A stretch of DNA of 64,000 bases from contig JTDE01021385.1 of the NCBI GenBank assembly GCA_014338405.1, positions 84,518 through 148,517 of the forward strand, written 5' to 3'. Each line of letters opens with the position of its first letter. The first letter of the stretch is position 1. Origin of the DNA: Paragonimus skrjabini miyazakii. Its lineage: Eukaryota > Platyhelminthes > Trematoda > Plagiorchiida > Troglotrematidae. The notes beneath the pieces were generated by a model. It made no database searches. It saw only the letters and a program-made list of their open reading frames with translations, and was not told the DNA's origin. Shown one piece after another: positions 49,301-61,300 of this stretch. The translations under genes were made by a program, and so were the position numbers.

Positions 49301-52300
49301 TATAGACCGTGCAATTTAGTTTTGAAGTAGACTGATAAAGTCAAACTTGCTTCGGTAAGTCCGTACACAATCTGACAGCCGGGCTTTGATGTTTGCTATA
49401 TGACGATAAGTTTTTGCCACTGACTATTTCGCTGTTGGTGAACTTAGTGTTTTGCCCGTTGTCGTTATTGTACATATTATTGAGCAGAGACAATGACGAT
49501 GAGGATGATCAGGATTGTCCTTTTTACGTTTTCTAATTCTGATTGATTTAACTAATTTCTCACGTTCGTTTTCTTACAGCGTTCGTCGTTTTTGTCATTT
49601 TGTGGTGAACTTGCGCTTCTTCGACCTGTTTATCATGATTGTGATCGCATCCAGCAGCTTGGCATTGGCAGCCGAGGATCCGGTATCGGAGAAAAGCATC
49701 CGGAATTGCTTGTTAGAATATTTTGACCACGCGTTTACTTGTGTTTTTGCCATAGAAATGTTGTTAAAAGTGAGTATGGAAATACTGTAATTTGTGGGAT
49801 GTTTTTTTAATCAGTCTAGTGATCAAAATAAATCCGATCTAAAAATGAACGTCGTTTAGCACAGATCGTGGTGTAAGGTTAATATATGACAACCGTTTTT
49901 CCATGATTGCCGTTGATCACGTATGTGTTTGTGTAGTATAGGACACAAATCCCTTTGTGGATTTTGACGAAATGATCAATGGGTTTTAATCGTATAATGT
50001 GTTTGTTGAACCGTCGATAAAACAGACTGTTCATGTTGATGTAGTTGGAAACGAGAAAACTGGTTACGAGCAGTGAAACAAAGCTTAAAAAATACGTAAG
50101 TAATTTTACTAAACTAAAAAGCAAACATTAGGGTGGTCACTCAAACTTGAGGATACCGGACATTTCGAAAGTCGTCAGGGTTTCCAAAACACGTGGACTT
50201 GCGAGGCAATATGATCGCATCTTGCGTGCACGATTATCACACAATGACGTGGATTACGAACAGTCTTGGTTGGAGCATTGACTCTAACGTAAGTAAGGAT
50301 CAGGTTACGCGATCGTCTTGATAGGAGACACAGTTACTGCCTAATGTGAGGTTATTATATAACAGGCAGTTCCGCTGTGAGTAGCATACTACTCACAAGC
50401 GACTTCAGGAACACAGGAGCAAGCCTCAACGCCAAGAAGACGACGGACCAGAAGAGACTATCGGAATAGTGTGTACGTGCTATGGGAGAAGTATCATCAG
50501 AGCGAATGACAACGTACTGCTACCCAATGTATGTGAATGCATGTCAGTCGTGCAAATGAGTGTGTGCGTTTGTGGTTCAGTTTTTGACATGACCTGCACG
50601 GGAGTTTGCGCAATAGACGAATTCTCAGGTCAAGCGTCTTTCACAGGCATATAACGCGTTGAACACGAAACTGTCTGAACTGCGATTCGGATGGTATAGG
50701 TGACCTGTTCTCTGATTGGCGGAGATTTCATTGAAACTGTTAGCTCATACGAAATTGTGCGCATACTGTAACCTTAACTTTTTACGTGCTTCGTGTACAC
50801 GACTTGAAATAAGTCGGAGTGAACCATGCAGTTGGAGAGATATGGGTAGATAGATCACGCTACAATAGATATACGAGACCTTTAAGCAAAGCATAATCAC
50901 ATCACGTGCTCAGCACACTAGGTTCTTGGGATGTGATTAACTTTGTCTGTCCTCAATGATACAGAATTATATTCAATAATACTTATGGTCGTTGGATAGT
51001 GGAAACGCATGTGAGTAAGTAACAGACAGAACCAAACCAAATTATGCAAATTTACTGTTTCGTTATATTTTACCCACTGAATTTTTTATGCGATACATTT
51101 CAGCTTATTGATCTCGGCGTATTTCTTCATCCGGATTCTTATTGTCGTGACAGCTGGAACTTGATCGATGCAGCAGTCGTTATTGGTGCCTTGATTTCGT
51201 TCATCCGGTAGGTAACTAATTGGTTAATCATCGTTTGCGTTGAACAAAGTTAACTCGATACATCGTTTTTGAGATTGCAGTGGTTAGTTCTAAGCAGTTC
51301 GGTAGTGTTCTGTTGAATTTTGGTATTAACACCTACACACTGTCTGAGTTTCGACTAAGTTCCATGCATTAATACAAATAGTGTATTCTGACTCAGTATG
51401 TATTATGTATTTCAACCAATAAAATGATCCTGAGAGCTTAAAGGTTGTGTCGTTGGCAGTAATGGTTCATCCAATTTCACTGTGGCCTACAGAATCAATC
51501 AAGTAAATCAGAGAATTTACACCCAGAACAGGATTGCTCCAGCATCCAACCAACCAAGGAAGTCCTGAAAAGATTGTTCACTGCGAGCAAAAATACCAAT
51601 GTTGAATTGTCTTATTTTGGATAGTTTTGTGTTCAAAACGTCCGGTAGCCTTTGTCCAAATCATCAAGAGCGCAAGAATGAATGTTGAAACCATTCATAT
51701 ATACAAACCTACAAAATGACCTTCCACATCCCCACTTAAACACCATTCGTCAAATGGTAACTGATTAAAAACCTACGCGATTTTCCACTAGTGTTTTTTA
51801 TGTGTCTGAAATATCAAGTTAGTACAAATGTAATAGTGATATTAAGAAAACACTATTCATTACATCACGTTATACATTCGCATTCACTGCACCTTTCAGA
51901 AGAAATGTCCATTGCTGTGGTTGTTTCATTAAAACATGACTACTTGCAGTGCGCCAATTCAGAATTGGTAGCGCAACGGAAAACGGTAAAAGTCATTATT
52001 GACAAACTCTAACTGGTCTCCAAATTCAGACTGCTAAATGCTACAATCATGTGCTAATTTGCCTTTTCCGTTTCAGATCATACGCATTTGGAGGACGAGA
52101 GGGGCATGCAAGCGCGTAAGTTCACATTGTAATGGTCATATTCAACTGAGGTGATAATTTCGTACATGAGCATGCTAGACAGCTGTTTCAAAATTAGTCG
52201 ATCTTAAGGTTCGTAGGAATGTAAAGGCCGTGAGCACTTATGAATGATGTTCTAGTTATTTCAGCCAGATCTATACCTTTTAGTAGTGTCCAAAGTGAGA

Positions 52301-55300
52301 TTTCCGCCAATTCTTGGAGGAAGAATATACAGGAGCAATTAAGATCGTTCAGCCGGTGCGGGCCAGACAATGACACTGATTCATTTTGACTGTCTTTCAT
52401 GGAAATTGTGGACCTCAGGCTCAGGCGAAGTCGCTACTCTAGTTTAGATAACTCCACTGCTCGTTGGCCAATCTTCTCAGACCGACAGAATCGTGTTGTG
52501 TTGAATGAACAAGCTGGGGAAACGTGTTGGGTTAAATGAGGGATGGCGACTGGATGTACGGTCAAGATTCACCTATGGGCATATTAGTAGTTTGTACTGA
52601 AAGGCAAACAAGATGGCAGGAATGACAAGTAGACAGCAAATCGCATTATTCGAACTGAGTTATTGATTATTCCACCGATATAGCTGCATGAAAGTGCAGC
52701 AAATGCACTTGTAGGCACTCATATATGATCCATAGTTGATCCGGTGCTGCAAGTTATTTGGTTTGTCCAGCCGCGCATAAGGTCCGCAGTAGTGCACTAC
52801 TATCTCGACGAGACGTACAAAATGGAGCTAGTCTAATTCAGACAAGATCAAACTAGTCATGCACTTTTATACACATATGGCTTCTACAACTGTTAATATA
52901 AATTTCAAACGAACCAAAACGATGAACTGTGGATCTTTAAAGATATGTTGATATCCTCCTTGCAAACAAGTCACGTTTCCGAACCACAAAGCAGAACAGA
53001 ACGTACCCAAGTGTTATACACTCTTTTTTTCAGCGACAACCGGATATCTTTCCGACGCCACAGATAACACATGCTGGCAAAGGCAACTGAGGCCTTTGCT
53101 AACCTCGCTGATATTTTATCAGCAATATTACAAGCTAACAGGATAATGTTACCTAATTATGTGAAAGTATTCACAATTTCAAGCGGACTGTCTACAATAA
53201 ATAAGTTAGGAGTGGGACTGCTTCAGTCTTGAGGAAATAATTTGCATTTTAGAGGTGCGAAGCGCATTCTATACAAACCAGCCCGCTCACACACTTTGTT
53301 CAGCATGGTCTGCATGTCTTCGGTTGAAAGGCTAAGTAAGACAGTGTCGTCCACATAATCCAGATCGGTCAATCTAGCGCCGGGAAGAAGCCCAGTACCA
53401 ATTTCACTGGACTCCTCAAGCGCACCCTTCAGAATGTCGTTCATGACAAAATTGAACAAGAAGGTGGAAATCGGACATCCTTGATGAACACCACCGTAAA
53501 TGATGGACGCTCGAGACAGCTGTCCATAAACCTTCGTCCTTCTTTCAAAGTGGGCATACGATGATCTCGACAGATTCACGTATTTCACTGGCACTTCCAA
53601 TCAAAGCAAATAGTCCCGGAGAACGTTGCGAGCAACTGAATCGAGAGCAGCCTGTAGTTTCAAAAAGACCATGACCGTCGGCTGTTTATAAGAGTGCCGA
53701 TGCTTCCAGATTCTTCGCAAGGTAATATGATCAACGCACTCTCGATCGGACCGGAATCTTGCTTGTTCTTCACGTATCTGGCTTTCTCTGGTCTTAGTGA
53801 GACGACATAATGTGGAACCAGTGAGTAATTTGGACACAACAAACATAAGACAGATGCTTCTGTGGTTGTCACATAGACTTCGGACACCCTTTTGGAAACG
53901 AGAAGTACTCTTGATATGCACAAATCGCAGGGTACATCCTTAGTTTCCAAGATCAACTGCAGCAGTTTTGTCAGTTTTAATATCAAACTGTTCTAGCCAT
54001 CCTTGAAAAAAGAAGGAAACATTAGATCTGGTCCGGGATCCTTGTTACGCTTAAGTAGCCTAAGCTACAGGGCAACTTCTGCTTCCGACAGAGGGCCGTC
54101 TGGAACGCACTAACTGACCATTCGGGTCTCGTCGTCAACATGGTCTGGTTGAGGCTAGCTGAACTGTTCTTCAAAATGTTCAGCCCATTTGTCAAACCGG
54201 TGCGACTGGCTGGCGATAAGTGAGCCAACCTTTTCGCATATGGTCTCACTTACACCGACCCGATTGCCATTACAACCACGGTTCAGGGAAAGCAGCTTAC
54301 TGCTCTTCCCAGGTAAGAAAGCTCGTTCGATCCTTCTCGACTGTTTGATTAAGTGGTGCACGTTGGCTTTGCGCAAGCTTTTAGTTAGCTTGCGTTTAAT
54401 TTCTTGACGGTCATCTTCATATTCAGAACCAGGTGGGATCGAGCGACGTTTGTTCATGAGGTTTATCAACGTGTCATAAATCCAGTTCTGTCATAACTGC
54501 ATAGCTTCTTCGGAAAACATCCTCCGGGCAACCTTCCATAACTGCTGCGATTTGTTCCCAGTGTTCGTCAGGATCTCTGATTTGATTGGATTTGGACAAC
54601 TTGTTCACCAACGCTATCTAGTAAGCGTTCTTTACACCCTCATCGCTCAAATGCCAGTTAAGTAACTTGCTTTGACGTGCGCACTTCATCTGTGCGAATG
54701 ACAAAACAAAACGGGCACACACAACAGCATGGTCCGAGTTCAGGTGGTTGCTCCAGAATCCCTAACGGTCTCTAACAGAGTGTAACTGATTGCTATACTG
54801 TCGATCTGTGCCCATCTCCGAGAAGCACATGGATGGCCCCATGTAACAGAGTGCGTTGCTCAAAATATAGAGACCGTGGGATGGGCACAACTACAGCAGT
54901 CTTTGACCATTGACAGTGCGTAGTATTCGGAAATCGAACGTACGACCATGCTGGGCATTAAAGTCGCCCGCTAGTATGGTGATGTCTGAGTGTCCAGTTT
55001 GCTTCAGAAGGTCAATGAGGGCGTCATAGAACGCATCCTCGGTAGCATCCGAACGGACATCCGTTGGAACGTACGCCGATATAATGAATGCACAATGCCT
55101 ATCTGATTTATGTCGACAGACTTTTACTGATGTATTGAGTGTGACAGCGCATAAGCGACTGTTCACTAGGATCCAATCGAGTAAATATTGCTCTGCTCTG
55201 GAACTCAGTGCGATTCCCACTCCAACTTGACCACGAGATTCAGCCTCGGCGTCACTAGAAACCCTGTGATAGAAGCTTTTGAATCAACAGTTATCTAGAG

Positions 55301-58300
55301 GTGAGCTCAAGTGAATTACGATGATAGAATCCTAGAATCGCATCTCCGACACGCAGCACACATCGAGCTCCAGACTTGAGAGGGTACTTGCCAGAGCAGC
55401 TTGCTGACCGACCTGTCGGAGAGTGCGGATATTGAAAACGCCAATGTCAACCAGTTATCTTGGCCTCAGAAGGCATATATTGCCCGAAGTCACGTGAAAA
55501 GCAGAAGACATAGGGAGTGAAACAGTGGGAGGAAGTTGTGTTGGGTTAGTAATGTCACTGTCGGAAAAACGATAACTCCCTAGACTTCCCGGTCGTTTAT
55601 GCCGCAGAAGGGGGTTGACTTGAGGGACCCCACCCCCAGTCTCTGACCAAAAGCCTGACCTGCGAGACAACAGGATACAGGGTTTTCTTGGGGTACCCTA
55701 CCCGGAACCAATGACTCAGGGGTGTGACTCACTTGGCGGTGAGGGGCTTGCCTAGCCCGAGGATGCAGTGAGTAGAACATTATGCCTGATTTTGAGCACT
55801 TCTGTGCGCAGTGGATGTATTCGAAGTCGCGTCAAAAAATTTGGATGGTGCCTGGTGTTTTTCGACCGTCAGTCCCCGTCAATTGTTCAGCGATCAGAGT
55901 GCTCTTTAGTTGAAGATATCTTTTCTAGCCCCTTCTTCCTAAATCGGAAGATAGCAGTGTCGCAACTATAAAAATAGTTTTGCTGTATATCCGTAAGACC
56001 TTGTCTCACTACCTAAGCACTCTTATTTGGTTAGTAGTTCGAAAAATAACTTTACGGGTGCTGCTGCTTTTTCTCGAACCGTTCCACTTTTGTCTGTCTG
56101 ATATGTATGTACCTAGAAGGACCAAAGTCCTAGTCAGCATAACCCTCTGGATCGATGCAGTGCACAAGCCTGACCATCACGTCAAAGTTGCACAATGGGT
56201 CAGGTTTCGCTTGTGCTTCAAAAGGTTTTTTTCATTAATAGTATTTTGGATACCCTTAAGATTTCTAAATCGTCATAGATAAGCACACGCCAGGAGTAAT
56301 CAATTTGCTTCACCTAAGGTAAAAGACAGTCTCATTGGGTCATTGTTTGTCGCATGACACTCTGTGCAAATTCTGCAGTTTTTAAGACACTATTGGCATT
56401 TAATCATTGCTAAGCATTTACAATCGATGAGTTCTCTCTTTGAACTGTCTTTTAACTTGAATCTGATCTTTATTTTTACCATCTTTAATCCCAATTTTCA
56501 GTTTGAGTGATGCAGCGGTCATTTTGTTACAGCGAACAGCTTACGAAATATCTAACTCCTTTCGGGTTTTTTTTGTCACACAACGCCTGATTGACCTGGC
56601 AACCATATTGCTAGTCCTCGTGCCGCGTGGTTGCTGGCAGAAGACCTGTAAACGTTTGGGTGATGTTCAACTTCGAATTAACCAAATCCCCGACTACTCA
56701 CCAGTAATCTAAAAGATCGTCTAGCAGTTTTAATGAGATGGGAGATTTTGACCGGTTTACGCAGTCCTAATCGCGAGGTTATCGATTGGAGTTAACAGAC
56801 AGTAACTGTGTCTTCTATCGAGACGATCGGGCAACCTGATCATTACTCACAAGCTAAAGTGGTTGAGTGTTCACATATGATAATTCGGTCGTGCCTAAAG
56901 TGTGGTCATTGGCGCAGTGGTAAACACGGTTGCCTTACGAAAGCCTGGCCGGAATTCTAGCCCCGGCAGTGACAAGGATATACACTACTGCCGAGCTCTA
57001 AGGAAAGCGGAACTCGAGTCTAGTGCTTGTGCTGTTCGAAAGGGGTCGACTGGAAAGTCTATGGGAATGCGACAGCTGCGATTAAGTGGGGGTAATGTTT
57101 AATCTTTATGAAAACCAAATTCCCTACTACTCATCAGTAATATATACTTAGGTCGTTTGACGGAGCAAGTGCCAGATTCAGACGAAACGCGAACTGCTTT
57201 ATTTTTACAGTTAAAACGACTTGATTTATTGAGGGCTTTTGGATTCAGAATTGTAAACCAAAAATGGTGAGTAGCAGAAGGTCTTGATTTCAATAAATTC
57301 AACATCACTCACAATGTACCTTTCAGCCGGCTCTTTTCGAAAAGAAGCATTAGACTCGATTTGCGCTCTTGTTACAACTCATTAATAGTGTGCATACTTT
57401 CCATGGTCGGAACTAGAACCCTGGACACGTTTTCATGAGGTTACTGTGTTGACCACTGTTCCAATGGCCTCACATTAGACAGGACTGAATTATTGCATGC
57501 GAACGCTAATCTACATTTTCTCATGAATACTACTCAGATTTCCAGATAAAATTTTGAGGGGATACACAAACACCCCTGCAAACTCCAAGACTTTGTCCTC
57601 ATCTTCAGTCTCACTTTATCGGTTCGTTTATATCTTTTTGATTAATCCATAAGGCACCAGCCTGTGTTGTACCCGTTGACAAAACACCCAACACAGAGTT
57701 GTATCAAAACTAAGAATTTCACATTCCCTTTCGTCATTGTCTGCATACCTTATGATGGCGGTTTTTACTTTCATTGTAAATGTTTTCTGCGTTGCTGTTG
57801 TTACTCACGGGACTCAGTTTTATGATGAAATTAAAGTCAGATCGCGTCACCCAGTGGCTGGATAATCATTATTATATCTACTATAAGTGGCTCGGGAGAT
57901 TGTTTGCTCAGGAACGTACATACTTACACACATCGTACAGCCAACCATTGCATGAATAACCAGGATCATGTGACCTACTGGTTTTAGTTCTCTGTGGTGT
58001 CATAGTACAAACCTTACACAAACTTGCCAACATGGCAATTCAAACTTGGATTATACTATCATCATCCACTCAACCAATGTTTTTGAGTACTGTTCATTCA
58101 GCGATCGGCCTGAGCTGAGATCGTGGCTGACATCATTCATCAATCAACCATAGACTTCAGTGAATATCGTTTGTCTTAGTTCGGTTACATCGGCCAAACA
58201 GAGTAAACAGGCTTTAGCGCCATTAGATGCGCAGTTATGGTTGTCCCGCGCATTTTGTTATAACGTACATAAATTATCGTGACTGGTTATTTAGATCGTT

Positions 58301-61300
58301 TTAGTTGGATTTTCGTTATCCAAGCGCTTGTTAAATCGTTTACAAAATAAGAAACTCCATGATCAGGAAATTTTCATTATGATTGAATTTTGTTAGATCG
58401 GTGTTTGCTATAACAGAGCTCAACTGTATTACATTAGACTGTTTTAAACTGAAACAATATTTCAAACGATTTTTCGTTAATTATTTCAGAAAAAATTTGA
58501 GCACTATCAAATCGCTTCGGGTTTTGCGTGTTCTGCGACCACTGAAGACTATTCGACGGGTTCCGAAGCTCAAGGTATCTATCTTTCTTGTTGATTTGTT
58601 TAGCGGCACGAGGTACCTTGTTCTACCCTACGTGTAATTTTTTGAGCAAAATGTGTTGGGATTTGTACTACTGAATATATTTTGAGTAGTTGCTATTTTT
58701 TGGAACAAGAATATTTCTTTTTATCCGGTTGCGTGGACCCCAGAGGTACCAATATTTGATCGGAAACTGGTCACCGATTTACCTTTCGGTATATAGTTTT
58801 AGATTATCTGATCTTCTCGGAAAATTGTCGTCCAATGAGGATTAGACAGGTAGACATTTATTGTGTGCTTGATTGTGAAACTACAGACCACCAAAATGAA
58901 CTTGTGGATCACGAAGTTTTTATGTTCAAACTGGAAGCAAACTGGCATTGTCTGAATTCATGAATAAGAGCATCAAAATCACGGTGAATTTGATCAGTAG
59001 GAGATTACTAGATATGGTCTGTGAGCCCGTCTCCAAAGTCTCTATCAAGCAACACGTGTACACACTTGATGGGAAGTTACCATTCCTGTAACGGTGGGTT
59101 GACAACACGGAGGTTAGTTTGAAGAACGTTGAAAACGTGGGAGTCTTGAAATTTAAGGTCCTCTGAATACAGTAAAAGCCTGATAGGCATTACTTCTGAC
59201 ATATTAATTGAAATTCTTGCACAGGAAAAATCATCTATGATTCTTTTAAAAGCAGAACTTCTTAAAAACGTTCTAACACATGCTGCATTATCTTGCGCTG
59301 TTTTGAGAGAACCACAGTTTTGGCTTCTATGGCTGAGTTTTCAAGAAACATGTCCAACATTATCTTGATTATGTTGTTATCAGAATCTCCCGGAAGAAGT
59401 TCATGTATCTTTCTCTCTTGTCTCGTTTGACGTTACCTTTCACAATACTTCAAATTCATTGGATAGGATTCCATGTAAGATGGTATTGGCTAATTCCATA
59501 CAACTTTGGATCCGTGTAATCAGTCATTGAACCCTTATCCCTATCGATAGGTGGACGATAGCAAAACTTCAACTGAGTATCAGTCGCAACCGTGCGCGGA
59601 ACTTGAAAGTATTGGAGAAAAATTTAAGTTTTCTGAACGAGAAATCTTAAACGAAAACTGGTGAAGTTAACCCGTAACTATTTTGTAAACATGCTGAATA
59701 CCAAATGATATGATTGAACTAGTCAGAACACGACTGTTTAGGTGGTTTGTTTGTAGATTCAGTGGCGGTTTGCATGACGCTGAATGGTTGTCTAAGAGGA
59801 CAGTGTGGTTGGGGGGTGGGGTGGTGCATAACCCCAATTTCTATTGATTCACTTCATCAGGCTAACATCCATTTTTGTAGACGACAACTTTGGTGGACAA
59901 AGCAAAACTGGCCCACTGCTTATGATCACTCACACACTTTCGAGTTTTGTTTACATTGATCAACCGGCAATAGTAAGGCTATGATTCGCGTTCGTAATCA
60001 CAACCGACGGTTTTATTGCCTAAATTCAACATCAAGATTTAGTTGCAAAACATCGAGTATATGAACACAATTGAACTCGACCACTTGGTTGGTATGGTTA
60101 CAACTGTAACAGCTAATAGTTTTTTAAGTAATACGTTGTCAAACTTACTATATATCGCAACTCTTACAGATGGCCAGTATGGTCAGAACGTAGTTTTTAC
60201 TATTTATCACTTGATCCCATTGTCAGTTTCAGTACTATAGTATATCACCTAATTGTACATTGATACATTGTGTAGGGCCTACTCAACTTGAAAAGTCAAC
60301 CAAATAAAATTAACTGAATGACCAATCGTTTTAATAGTCAATAAACGGCGAATACTGTATGAGATGGAAACTTACAAGTGCCAGAGCTCGTAGTTCAAAA
60401 GACCAAATTTCATAGTTTAAAGAAACACCGTGAGGTGGTTTGTCACCCCATTTTGATAGCGATACACCGAAACGTTGAAGATGGGGTTACAGAAGGAACC
60501 AAGCTTCTGACCTTGCTCGAAACTTATCATCAAAAGTTTTGAGCAGTCTCTAGCCAGGATCCCATACCGTTATTGAAATTGGAGTTCTCCATCATAGCCA
60601 ACACAGAGCATTTCATAACATGTCAGGGGGTTTCTTGTTGCGCACATAAGTATAGTGGCATTAGTCGATGTTTATAGTAGATGCATCACTGGTTGCATGA
60701 GAATTCTGTCCAAACTGGATTTCAAGTTAAAAAATGAAATATTCATCAAAATTCTTTTAAAGCAGATCATGCGAGTCCCCTTACTACCTAGGTTTTGTAT
60801 TACAGTTCACTATGTGTTTTACCGAGCTGCTCATTTTGCCTATACCACTTCTCATGCTGTTATTCCGTCGTTTATTCAGGCCGTGTTCGACTGTGTGGTC
60901 AGTTCGTTGAAGAATGTGTGTATCATCTTGGTAGTCTACCTGCTATTCAAATTCATCTTTTCCGTTGTTGCGGTGCAATTGTTTCAAGGAAAGTTTTTCT
61001 ATTGCAACGATTTATCCAAACTGACCAAAGAAGAGTGCCAGTGAGTCAATTACGTTTACTTTATGCCTTAGAGTTTCATACAAAATATACGGACAAATAT
61101 TGTACTTGCCATTTGGAATTGGTTGTTTGGACATTAACGTTTCTTCATCATTTCATATCTAGTTGAGTAATGCATTTCAATTTTGAATTTACTGTGTCAT
61201 GGATCAGATGATGGTTAACTATTCATCAGATCAAGCGTCTCAAGACTTGTCAAACAAGTACGAAAAGGTATGGTCTTTAATGTGTTAGAACTAATTAAAA

